Shown piece by piece: positions 22,207 through 33,810 of a stretch of 64,000 nt of DNA (within the stretch, counting starts at the first letter, position 1; each line of letters starts with the position of its first letter). Origin of the DNA: Solenopsis invicta (taxonomy: Eukaryota > Arthropoda > Insecta > Hymenoptera > Formicidae); assembly GCF_016802725.1 (NCBI RefSeq), contig NC_052665.1, positions 14,080,501 to 14,144,500 on the forward strand. The letters are read 5' to 3'. The notes beneath the pieces were generated by a model. That model did no database searches and was not told where the DNA came from. It was given only the letters and a program-made list of their open reading frames with translations. A program made the position numbers and the translations under genes.

Positions 22207-25200
22207 ATGAAGAGAGAATTTGATGATAATTTTACCACTGGTAAAACTACCACTGGTATCAGGCAGAAATGGTACGAAGAGTATCCCAAAGCAGAAAGAC
22301 CTTGCAAACATTCCAAATCTGAAGCTGACATTTTGTACTTAAGGGATGACGCAAAAAAGTGTCTGGATGCGGAAACTGCTGCCTTTCAATTGAAACAATC
22401 TAAATTATACAATTCGGAGACAAAATGGTTGAAAACTGCATTGCAACGGGGTACCACTTCGGATAAGGTAGCAGCCAGTATAGTGCTGGTGCAAGATAAT
22501 CCGAAATATAATCTGAGCCGTCTGGTATCTTTGATATCCCAAGTGCGAGGCGCCAAGCACAATCAGTGTGGTATGATTATCATGTCATTGAAAGAACTTT
22601 TTCTGACTGACCTGTTGCACCCTCAGTTCAAGTTGTTGAAATTGGAAGAACAGGATTTGGATGGACTCAATATAGAGAATGAAGGAAATTCTATTGTCAA
22701 AACGAACGCTGCTAAAAATAGATTATTGGCGCACTGGTACTTTGAGGATCAATTACGCGAGCAGTACGAACATTTTGTTCAGAACCTGTCTGCTGTGGCC
22801 TCTGATACGGTTGATACAAATCGTGAGAAAGCCATATCTGCGATGACTGATCTGTTGGTAGGTAATGCTGAGCAGGAGCACAAGCTGCTAGAATTACTTG
22901 TGAATAAAATCGGCGATCCGAACAATAAGGTTGGCTCTAAAGCTGTATTCTGCATCAATAAACTATTGAACGAGCATCCGAATATGAAGCTTGTAGTTCT
23001 GCGCGAAGTCGAGAAACTGCTGTTTAGAAAAAATGTGAGCCAACGTACTCAGTATTATGCTATATGCCTGCTGGCACAGTATGTCTTGAATAAAAACGAC
23101 GAGGAGGTAGCTGCTACACTGATAGAAGTGTACTTTGCATTTTTCAAAGCATGTTTAAAGAAAGGGGAACCTGACAGTAGAATGATGGCAGCGATTCTAA
23201 TGGGCGTTAATCGAGCGTATCCTTTTGCCAAGATAGACTCGAAGATATTAAATGAGCATATTGACTCGATCTACAAAGTAGTGCACCTTGGCTCATTTAA
23301 TGTCTCTCTCAATGCACTTAGCTTGCTGCATCAAGTAGGTATCATAAAATAGCATTCGCACAATATTAATATTTTATACTTTCCATTTAATATTACAAAG
23401 TAATTGTGCTTTCAGATAACAGGTAAGGACGAATCTCAGGCGAACCGATTTTACTCAGCTTTTTACAAGAAGCTACTCGATCGGCAAATAGGAGTAGCGA
23501 ATAAACACGCGGTGTTCCTTAACTTGTTGTATCGAGTTCTTCAGAGAGATCAAAGTATATTACGTTTATATGCTTTTATCAAAAGAATCTTGCAAATTAC
23601 TTTCTACTTTCCTGCGAATATGGCATGTGCTATGTTATACATCGTTTCTAAGATTCTTCAAAGCCGCCAAAATTTGAAACATATATTGCTCAAGTCACAT
23701 AAGGCTATTAAAGTTGAAAATGAAGTATGCGAAGTAAACGACAATTCGTCAGATACGGAAGACATTTGTGAAATAGAAAATGAAAACTCCATTATGTTAT
23801 CGAACGTTACGATTGGTGCGGATATGTCGGAAACGAAACCTGATGTGAAGAAAGAGACCGATATAAAAGTTGAGGCGGAAGAAATAAAGTCATATGATCC
23901 TTTTTGTCGAAATCCCCTATACGCGGGAGCAGTCAAGGGACTCAATACCGAGCTCGAAGCATTATCTAGGCATTTTCATCCGAGCGTCGCTTTATTCGCG
24001 AATCAGATTATTCAAGGTAATAAACTTGAAATTATTTATTTATATAGAGGAGAAGAGGGTATTATGGTTACTGTCGACAATATGGTTACCCCTATTATTT
24101 CCGTTATTAGATGACGTATTTTAACAATTGCTTATGGAGTCATTCATTTAGTAGTCCGCCGTTTTTTTTAGTGATGCTAATATAATAATACAAAATGAGT
24201 GACAATTGTTATAAGACATTTTTGCTTTTGAGCACTTCTAAACTTTGAAACCTTTAACTTTTAATTACTCATACTTCTTCATTATTTTTAAACTTGAGTG
24301 TGTTATCACACGAATGTACATATACTTGAGTGTTTTTTTTTTTTGTTATTTACCTTTTTATTCGGCTATACACATTTCGAGTTATACAAAGTTAAAACAA
24401 TAACATGGAATTTCATTAATATGGTTTTTTAAGTGAAATTTTTATATCTAAATATTTCTTTGATAAATCAATTGTCATTCTAGACACTACATTGTTGTTT
24501 CATGTTAAACAGGAATAAAATGATATTTCTAACGAAATTTCTAATGGTATTTTTAAAGTTTCTGAAAGTAGAAAAATTCTAAATCAAGAAAATTCTGAAC
24601 AATGGAAAATTAAAAATGTTTAATTTTGTAACAAGATATTGTGTTTCTTTTAAACTAAACTAATTTTTTTTAATTATTTTTATAGATAGCCATATTACAA
24701 TCACTTTTTCTGCCACCGATTATGCAGTGCATTAGATTTTTATAAATCATGTCTTAAATAATAAATATCTCGTTACTTTGAGCCTAGAATCTGTCAAACA
24801 ATACTTTGACAAATGTAATCGTTCAAGTTTCAATAGAAAATATTAATTATAAATAAAGTTATTCAATAAAATGAAAATGGGTGCCATATTACCCTCTTCT
24901 CTATTATATATTATTTATTATTCGATACAGAATTAAAAATTATTATATTTACAGGGAAATCGATTGCATACACGGGTGATCCCTTGGAGGATCTGACGTT
25001 AATTCGATTCTTGGATCGGTACGTTTTTAAAAATCCAAAAAAGTTGGAAGACAAGAAGGTGCAAAAAAAGAACGACCCCCTGGCGCGACGTGCCGGATAC
25101 TCGCCTAAGGGTATACGAGCTCTTCCGGTCGATAGCGCGGCGTATCTTGACGAAAGGGAAGAGCGGATACCGGTAGACGAGTTATTTTTATATCGATATT

Positions 25201-26099
25201 TGAAGCAAAAGAACGAGGTCAAGAAACGTGTCAAAAAAGAAGACGATGACGAAGATGATGAAGACGCAAACAGCGTCAACAGCGAAGAATTTAACGATAT
25301 GTTGGATCATATGGGCGCCAGTCGTATGGACGACTTCGATGATTTGGACATTGCGGCAAATATCATACCTAGAAAGAAGAAAGGTAATTGTATTATTTTT
25401 ACATACACTTATTTAAAGTATTTTATTAACTCTCTCTCGCTTATAAAAAGAAGTAGCAAAATCCTCTTTGATCAAGCTTTCTTTGGTTTTTTTTGTGCAA
25501 CTATAAAAATAAATGCACGATATACTTTATTATTAATTACATTTACAATAGGTAAAACAGATGAGTCTGATGATGATGATGAAGACGAGAATGATGCAGA
25601 TGACGATGATCAATTTGAAGATGACGATATTATCGATGATGCATCTGAAGATCTCGATGAAGATGTTGTGGATGATGACGGCGACTTGCAAGATTTAAGC
25701 GATATTGATCTTGAAGACGTAGATGATGATTTAAGCGATATGGAGTTTAATGATTCTGAAGACGACGAAGTCGTAGATAATGAATTGATCTCGAGTTTGA
25801 ATAAAAAACTGAACGCGAAAGATTCGAAGAGTAAAGAAAAGCAAAATAAAAAAGGGATCGATAGCAATATATTTGTATCAGCAGAGAAGTTCGCAGAGAT
25901 GTTGGAGGAACAAAATAAAACGAGGGGAAAGCACGGTGGTAGTAACGTCTTCAGCAGCAGCGATGGCGCTTCCGTTAAACAAATAGATTGGGAAATGAAA
26001 CGACATGAACGAATAAAAGGAACATTTGGATCATTCAAGAATAAGCGAAAATCTAATCGATCATCTAATAATAATCGTGTTAAAAGAATCAAACGATAA
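22207..26099 (+). CDS. Noc1: CEBPZ / Noc1 ribosome biogenesis factor
   Basis: Four exons, 22207-23334, 23416-24016, 24955-25383 and 25552-26099, give 901 residues; phases agree. The first two exons encode the helical-repeat body with the CBF/Mak21 domain (H-Q at the exon 1 end, then F-Y-S-A-F-Y-K-K-L-L-D; later Y-A-G-A and L-S-R-H-F-H-P-S-V). Exon 3 contains G-D-P-L-E-D-L-T-L-I-R-F-L-D-R-Y-V-F-K-N-P-K-K. The C-terminus has long Asp/Glu tracts and then a basic tail, typical of the family. Noc1 is a nucleolar factor that moves 60S pre-ribosomes with Noc2. Human CEBPZ has 1054 residues; the missing part is N-terminal. An in-frame stop (TAG) lies just before the ATG in the open sequence, but an acceptor (TTTCTTTAG) ends exactly there, so an upstream coding exon is possible. 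Several AATAAA words follow the stop. Confidence 0.93.
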
Positions 26100-26813
26100 T
26101 AAATATGTAATAAATTTGTAAGAATAAATATGTAAAAAAGAAAGTTTGCGAGAACTCATTTATCATTGTTGTAAAATGATAGATTTAAAATTCTTTTTAA
26201 GAATTTTAAGAAACATAATCCAGTTAGCAGTTTTGTATTGATCAAAATGGCTAATCTAGTATTTGTGCAAAAGTCCAAGTTTTCTCTACATATTCTTCTG
26301 CACCAACTTCTTTGCTCATAATTAAAATGACTTTACATAATTACTGTTTTAATTTTATATATTTATTTGAACTATAAATCGCATATATCTAGTAAAAATA
26401 GCAGAAAGTTTATACAATGTGCAACATGTGTTACATTTTGTACCATTTGGTATATATGAAAAGAATAAAGCAATTCGAAGGATCTCACATCATTTAAAAA
26501 CAAGAATGTTCTACAGGCTTGAAAGTATATCTATTAAAAGTAACATTTTGAAGTGCACATCAGTGAATTACATAATTACAATTCACACTTTGAAAATAGA
26601 TATATTACATATTATTAATAATGATTCGACTTTTTTTACGTTTAAATTTCAGTTTTATGTCATATTGTTCTATATTAATGTGGTTTGAAAAAATGTTTCA
26701 TATATTTATTTTTCACCTCTACAAAAGTTAGAAAACTCGTAAATAACCTAAGATAATTGTTACAGTGGAATACTTTGCAATGATAAAAATAAATTGTGAA
26801 TAAACGCAAAATG
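26100..26813. other. Convergent 3' ends of CEBPZ and HP1
   Basis: AATAAA signals for CEBPZ begin within ten bases of its stop. A minus-strand AATAAA near 26704-26709 could end HP1. The stretch is AT-rich and non-coding. Confidence 0.5.
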
Positions 26814-27549
26814 CTACTCCGGGTCAGGTTTCGTAGAGTTTTCGTCATCGTGGGCTGGGCTATGCCATGTGAGTCGTTCTTCGTAAAATTTAATCACGAT
26901 CTGTGGACACTTCTCATTGGCGATACGAGCGGGTACCAGATCCGCATCATCTGTTCCTTTCCATTTCATCAGGAACATTAATTCACCGCTGGAGTCGGTC
27001 GCGCCGATAATACGCTCAGGGTCTAGATTTCTGTCGAATCCTGTAAAGTGAAAAGCATATTAGCAAATACAATAAAATTCTATATTGGTTTGCTTCCTCG
27101 AAGCAAAATATACATATATATGACAAAAATTTTCGATCCTTCCCTTTACCTTCCAGTTTTTTCTCTTCCACAGCGGTCTTTTTCTTAGCTTGAGTGGGCG
27201 TCGGTGTGTTATTGCTCTTTCGTTTTTTCTGTTCCTTCTCCTCGTGACGTTTACCAGAGGTAGCAGATTGCTTCTTACGTTGCTCTTCAAACTGAGCAAT
27301 CAAATCTGGACAGTCTAAATTCTCTTCTGGCTCCCATGTATTTTCGTCGTTCGAGTAGCCTTTCCATTTCAAAAAATATTCCACCTATATATCAAATTTA
27401 AAAAATTGAAGTAACACAATAATCAATAGTTGAGAGAATATACAATAAGATCTTACTTTTCCCTTTACAACTCTTCTATCCAAGACCTTTTCAACACTGA
27501 ACTCCTCTTCTGTCTCGTTGTCGGTTGGAGGGTCCTTGACTTTGCTCAT
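26814..27549 (-). CDS. HP1: Heterochromatin protein 1 (chromodomain plus chromoshadow)
   Basis: Three minus-strand exons, 27457-27549, 27150-27384 and 26814-27040, encode 184 residues. An acidic N-terminus leads to the chromodomain (about 17-67), with E-F-S-V-E-K-V-L-D, Y-F-L-K-W-K-G-Y-S and N-T-W-E-P-E-E-N-L-D-C. The aromatic cage reads F17, W38 and Y41, with F in place of the Y of Drosophila HP1a, as in HP1b and mammalian CBX3. A Lys-rich hinge follows (about 70-110). The chromoshadow domain (about 111-172) starts G-F-D-R-N-L and contains L-M-F-L-M-K-W-K-G and K-F-Y-E-E-R-L-T-W. HP1 binds methylated H3K9 and dimerises through the shadow domain. Which insect HP1 paralogue this is stays open. 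A splice acceptor (ATTTACAG) 13 bases before the ATG suggests a non-coding first exon. Confidence 0.95.
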
Positions 27550-28629
27550 TTTGAGATGTCACTGTAAATATGAAAATTTCAACTTAGTCTTACTATAGAT
27601 ATTTACAAAAATTAAAGAATTGTCTACATAAAGACGAAAGCATCTCGATGGAAGAGAATTAGACGCCTAGAATACACTTGGACAAACGGTATCAGTCGAT
27701 TTATGTTTGAAGTTCGGCAAAAGATAGATAGGTATTCAGAACGCGCTTGTTAGTGTCGAACGACAAGAATAAAACGTAATTGCGCGCTTATTTTACAATA
27801 CAGAAAGTTCTGGTCTTATCTAGTACAGTTCGGTATCCGGTGCAGCGACGAAGAACAGGTCCAAGTGGAGGATGCGTGTAAAGAACTCGTCGTCGCACAA
27901 GAGCACTGGTTTCGGATCGTGCACGTTCGTAGTTGTAAACACAAAAACGGAGAAACTGCGTGAATCGCGGCCCGGCACCGGTGTAGCGCGCGTGGATGCG
28001 ATGAGAAATCGGAGCGACTTGACCACGTAACGCAAGTGATCCAACGGTCGAAATAGCCACCGGACGGAAATGATCCGAACGCGGAATCGTCACGTGGATC
28101 TGGTTCTTATCTCGACTTGATTGCGCGAGAATTGCAACAAGATCAGCGTGGCTTGGCGGTTTAAGCCAAGATGGCGACGTCAACGGCGACGCGCTTGCCG
28201 GGTCTCTTTACCGCCCGCCCTTCTTGATTCTCAGGATCACGACGTTGCTCACGATCAGCATTCGACGACACCAACATTTACGAATTCGAGAACGCATTCT
28301 GGTATACAGAAACTCACCTAGATCGTCCGATAAGGAACTTGATCACTGAAACGACGGATCACACCGCTGAACACCGCTTCCCAATCCTTCCTCTGGAAGT
28401 TTCTCTGCAAGTTGCTGTCGCCGCGTGCGTTGCCGCGAAAAATGTCAGTCTGACCAACCTATTGGCACGAAAATAGGTCTGTTCGACCGGTTTCGGCAGA
28501 TGCGATCCATTCGACGCTAAAAATATGTTGGAGCATTTGATTGGCCAATTGGAACCAAGAAATTTACGAATTGATCAATCAAAGGCACGTTTACTTAATT
28601 GCAACGCTTTTAGAATCATTTCATCTACT

Positions 28630-28772
28630 ACACGTTTACACGTTACCATAATCAGGTTTAACGGTACTTATAAAACTGACCAATCACAATTATTTCATTC
28701 TTCAGAATATTTGCGATTGGCCAGTTTCATAACTACGGATGTTATTAATCTGATTAATGTTGACGTGTAAAC
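28630..28772. mobile_element. Imperfect hairpin element with CCAAT-like arms
   Basis: The arms are about 60 bp. The left reads from GTTTACACGTTAC to GACCAATCACAA (28633-28690); the right is its diverged inverse, from TTGCGATTGGCCAG to GACGTGTAAAC (28707-28770). Arm identity is moderate by eye, with small gaps. There is no coding content. It is probably an old foldback insertion. Confidence 0.6.
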
Positions 28773-28787
28773 TAGACCCATTTTTGA

Positions 28788-29127
28788 CTGCTTTCCTTTT
28801 AAAGGACACAGTCGACATTTTTGGCTACTTTCTTTTTAGACGATACAAATCGACACAATTTAACTCGAACACAGTTTCAGACTCTCTTCCTGAGTAGAGT
28901 CGAAAAGTGTCGATTGAGTTTGTAAATGGAAAGCGAAGTGTGTCGCTTTGTGTTAAAAGTGTCGACTGTATTCTCTCAAAGGAAAGCAGCATTTATTAAG
29001 ATATAAGCGACATACTTCGCTTTCCATTTATAAACTCAATCAATACTTTTCGACTCTACTCAGGAGGAGTCAGACTGTTCGAGTGTGTTGACTTGTCTCG
29101 ATTTGTGTCTTCTAAAAGAAAAACAGC
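28788..29127. repeat. Interleaved inverted repeats A-B-A'-B'
   Basis: Segment A (28788-28815, containing CTGCTTTCC and CAGTCGAC) recurs inverted at 28961-28990. Segment B (28826-28948, about 120 bp) recurs inverted at 29000-29127. The inner part of B (CTGAGTAGAGTCGAAAAGT) is nearly identical between the copies. The two pairs are interleaved rather than nested. Confidence 0.7.
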
Positions 29128-30242
29128 CCTTATTGCTTATCGAATATTAAATAAGGAATATTAAACAACTTAAATAAAATTTAAATTAAATCGAAATCAA
29201 AGTTGCATTGATGAATATGGACCTTAATTCGTTCAATTAATTTAATCGACTGCAAAACTTAAAATTGATCATATTGTTTCACTTTTCTTGTCCATTTTCT
29301 GCAAATTATAATTTATCTGTGTAAATTATAAATATATTTAAAATATTTATTATATCTAAAATACTTAATTCTTAATTTATTTTTTAATTACAATAATTAA
29401 AAATATTTGATTAAGGATGATCATTTTTTAATTTTGCAGTTGATAATAATGCAGGTAAAAATAAATTTACCCGACCGATATATTAATTGAAGTTAATGTT
29501 GATTTTTGATATAATAATTTACGTTACGTATACTCGATCTAGATTTTCAGTATTGGTAGTTAATTTCGGAGCAAAACTTTAGCTTTCTTGATTTTCTGGA
29601 AATTTCTTTATCTTGTAGCTAATAAGTATAACTTAATTAAAGAAATTTGTCGTAGTAGATGAAATAACATCATGAATAAGTAAGACTGATCAGAGTTTAA
29701 AATAATCAGAAAAGCGCTATCGTTATCATGACTCCCATGAGCGCCATTCGGAGCAGCTGTTCGCTTGTAAAAAAAAAAAAATAGATGAACTGGAATTCCA
29801 GTTTGCCCGGAGGATCAGCTGTGAGTCCAACACTCCCGATTTTGATTGGTAGCTGCTGTTAATTAATCAGCATTCTAGACCCAGTTAGAGCTTCTCTAAT
29901 TATTTAACATTCTGGGACTGATACTCAACCAAGACCCCAATTGGCTAATTTAATGTAAAACTTTTTAACTGGCTGTTTCAATGGAAAAATTCAAAGCAGC
30001 GACCGTTGTGAATGGCTGTGATCAATTGCAACGTGGTCAAATAGACGCTCCCCTCCATCCGCGTGCAATCATCGTACAGCGAGTGTGGCGAATCTAGCGT
30101 GGTGTTTGGCAAGGTCTCTCGGGTGCGTCGAGGGTGTCATTAAAATAGCACTCGCAAGAATAACAGTACGTATGTCGAATAATAATACACGTCGAGCGAT
30201 TTTCGAGACTTGCCAACGATTGAGAGATTAACTTGCATTATT

Positions 30243-31712
30243 ATGTTTACAGCGAAACAATACGGCGAGATGGCTGCCCGCTCAGTGTTAAAGTACCTGA
30301 AACCCAAGGCCGTGATATATCAGAGCCACCGATGCGCCTCGTTGTCTGGCTTCGATATCCAGCACAAAACTCCTACTATCAGAAAGGTGATGCCCATACC
30401 GAAGGCTCATTACGGTGGCAGGCATACGGTTACCATGCTGCCCGGAGCTGGCATTGGACCTGAGTTGATGGGTTATGTAAAAGAGGTGCGTGCACATCGT
30501 GATTCTTTTTAATAATATGTAAGAAGTTTAAAATCTTCTTGCACAGTTTATCTTTTCTCTTTTTTTTCTCCAATGGAAAAAGAAAGTTGGAGTAAAGATG
30601 AATCATGCAAGAAATGCAATTAGAAAGAACAGTTAGATAAAACTTGATAGAAGGTATAGAAATAATTATAGAATAATAAACGGAGATGAGCAGGTGCAAG
30701 CTTTCTCGTTAATATATGTAGAACTAATATTGGAGCAAGAGACGTTTAGAGCATCACGATTTATTTGCTTCAGGTTTTCAAGTACGCTGGCGTACCTGTG
30801 GACTTTGAAGACGTCGAGATCGATCCCAATGCTGATGACAACGTCGATCTAGATTACGCAATTACGTCGATACGCAGGAATGGAGTTGCCTTGAAGGGCA
30901 ACATAGAAACGCATAGCACAGAAGCTGGCGTCCTCTCTCGAAATGTCGCGTTGCGAAACGAGCTGGATCTCTACGTGAATGTTTTGCACTGTGTTTCTTA
31001 TCCAGGCGTGAACTCGCGTCAAAAGAACATCGATATCGTCATCGTGAGGCAGAACACCGAGGGTGAGTACTCCATGCTGGAGCATGAGAGTGTCTACGGC
31101 GTTATTGAGAGCATGAAAGTCATTACAAACTTCAACTCGGAACGCGTCGCTCGTTATGCATTCGAGTATGCCAAGAGGAACGGCCGCAAGAAGGTCACGA
31201 CGGTCCACAAAGCAAACATCATGAAGCTTTCGGATGGACTCTTCTTGGAAATCTCGCGGCGGGTCGCCAAGGATTACCCGGATATTATCCATAACGATAT
31301 GATTATCGACAACTGTTGCATGCAGCTCGTATCGAATCCGCATCAGTTCGACGTCGTGTTAACGACCAATTTGTACGGCGCCATTGTGTCGAACGTGGTG
31401 TGTGGTTTGTTGGGCGGCGCTGGTTTATTAGCCGGTAAAAATTACGGCGGCCATTACACGATCTTCGAGCCGGGTACTCGTAACACCGGCACCAGCATCG
31501 CCGGCAAGAACATCGCGAATCCGATCGCGATGTTGAACGCCGCGGCTGACATGTTGCGTCATCTAGGTCATAAGCATCACGCCACCCTTATCCAAAACGC
31601 GATTAACAAGACGCTTAATCAAGGAATACACACTCGTGACCTCGGCGGCACCGCGACGAGCAGAGATGTCGTCGACAATATTCTTAAACACATCAAAATC
31701 GCAACCGCTTAA
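30243..31712 (+). CDS. Idh3g: Isocitrate dehydrogenase [NAD] subunit gamma, mitochondrial
   Basis: Two exons, 30243-30485 and 30774-31712, give up to 393 residues. A basic, Ser/Ala-rich N-terminus looks like a mitochondrial presequence. The body matches IDH3 gamma throughout: Y-G-G-R-H-T-V-T-M-L-P-G-A-G-I-G-P-E-L near the start, R-Q-N-T-E-G-E-Y-S, H-K-A-N-I-M-K-L, N-L-Y-G and R-N-T-G. With the alpha and beta subunits it forms the TCA-cycle NAD-dependent enzyme; gamma is regulatory. The family's usual G-D-G-I-G reads G-A-G-I-G here. The start is uncertain: an ATG at 30270 would also leave a presequence, and TATGTTTACAG at 30242-30252 could be a splice acceptor. A poly(A) signal lies at about 32359. 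Confidence 0.92.
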
Positions 31713-32402
31713 GACTGAATTATTATTGATCTAGCCGAAATCTCTTGTAGCACAGCTGTCCGTGGAATGTGGCGAGTACTAAGTACATATACCAAGAATC
31801 TTGTGTGATTTCTAGTGAGATAACGTAAAGGATAAATATACCATAAGCTAGTTAAGGCAATTGCGAAATAAGGAACCGTTCCGACAATATGCGATAACGA
31901 GATTTCGTCTATTGGCCGAAATTGCAAAATATTTCTTCTTTATAAAATCATTGTTTTAAAATGGATAAATTTTGGCTTGCGATAGATCACGAATATGCTC
32001 TGTAATATATTTTAATGACTTGTTCAACTGGACTAATAATTGGAATTTGTAAAATATTTACTGTATATTGTAAGTAGTGGCAGTTCCTATAGATGAATTT
32101 ACCAAATATTATCACTGTGAGAGTAACTTGTATGAAATGTAAAATACTTGTTACACCTTACCATTAAAAGAATACTCACCGATATTTGTGTGCGTAAGAA
32201 AAATACGATCACGACTTGTTAAGTTAACAAAATGTTCGTATGCCGCCTTAGTACAATTTTATCTAGTTGAATTAAAACTATGACACATAATGTAAAATTA
32301 CACTTTACTGTTAAGGTACCTCGTTACATTGTAAAGTGTACATACCACCGCGTTCATAAATAAAATGTATAAATTTACATTTCTCTAAAGATGTACTTTG
32401 TG
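31713..32402. other. Convergent 3' ends of IDH3G and DDX10
   Basis: Non-coding, AT-rich. AATAAA at about 32359-32364 on plus fits an IDH3G 3' UTR of some 650 bp that nearly reaches the DDX10 stop at 32403. Confidence 0.5.
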
Positions 32403-33741
32403 CTAATTCTGTAATAGTTGCAATGCTAACTCCTCGTCGGCTTGTAGATAGTCGATATCCGATATCTTTCGTTTTTTCTTGGTCCCTTTGTACTCCTCTT
32501 GCGTCGCCAATTTTCTCTTAAATGGCCTATAACAAAAATAGTTAAATTTTTTAATTCAGTACTCCAGTTTTTTATGATTTATAGATATAAATTATGATTT
32601 TTTTACTTGTGAAGTATGCTTTCTTCCTCTTCTTCGAATTCTTCATCTTCTTCAGACTCATTGGCAGACGACATTTCTTTGTCTCCATCTTGTTGCTTGC
32701 CATATATCTTGTCTGGATCAGGTAACCATGAAAGATCTGGACCTTCGCTAGCTTCACTTCCACTATCGTGATCATCACCTACATCTTCGGCCTCTTCTTC
32801 ATTTCTCTCTGCCTTCTTAGCAGCCTTTAATTTCCTCTTTTCCTCTCTATGTTTTTCTTTAATCTTTTCTCTGAATCTTTGTTTATCAAACTGATCCTCC
32901 TCGCGCAAGACTTGCTTGGCTATTTCGATATTAATACCAGAATCGATTTCATTCTCGTACTGCCGTGCTAGTTCTGACATTTTCGTTTTAGCAGAATCGA
33001 CTACTTCCTGGAACACAAGTTATTTTTGAGTTAGTAGAAAAAAGGATAAACAATCGAATAAGAGGAAAACGCGAGAACAACTAATTTAGATAAATACAAT
33101 CTTCTAGTTTTTGATACAATTATGTAAGATTATATAAATAAGTATAGTTTATATTGAGATGCATAATATAATTCTTACTTGTCCCTCATCATCAAATAAG
33201 GTTTTCTTATTTGGCACAATTTTCTTCTTGAGAATCTTTTTGGCCAATGCGACCTTTGTAACAGATTTCTTTTTGTTCAAAGTCTTATCTTCATTCTCTA
33301 CCACTGGAATATCATCGATATCTATATTTTTTCTTTTTATAGTTAATATATCTTCCTCATCACTATCATCTAAAAAAAATCATAATTACATATAGTTAAA
33401 TATGTTCTTTTTATAAATAGTAAAGAATTTATAATTTAATATAAAAGTAACTCTGCTTTTCTTACCAAAGTTAAGAGCAGCAGCTTTCTCTTTAGCTAAT
33501 CTTTTTTCATTATTTTTATTTTTATCAGGTATATCGTTTTTATCAGAGTTGTTTTCGCTATCTTCTTGCTCACTATCTGCCGAATTAGTAGAAATTTGAT
33601 CCACTTCTTTTTCAATTTTTTCCATTTCTTTCTCAACATTATTATTCGACATTTTCTTCTGCATTCTTTGTAAAAATCGAATTCTCGGAGGTATGGCTAA
33701 ACCTAACGAGCTACAAAAAATTTTTATTATAAAGAAATATT

Positions 33742-33810
<69 letters not shown>

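Larger units (their letters stand above)
27550..30242. promoter_or_regulatory. Upstream region between HP1 and IDH3G
   Basis: The two genes diverge here. A CpG-rich part at 27790-28480 probably holds the HP1 promoter; it contains AAGATGGCG at about 28168, a YY1/Pho-like site. A second CpG-rich patch at 30030-30240 probably holds the IDH3G promoter. The middle (28.6-29.7 kb) is AT-rich and carries two palindromic repeat structures. The open frames in the GC-rich parts overlap in several phases and show no protein-like character. Confidence 0.5.

Noticed and set aside
28525..28770. 81-codon frame upstream of IDH3G
   Set aside because: It lies across a palindromic element and has no protein-like features.
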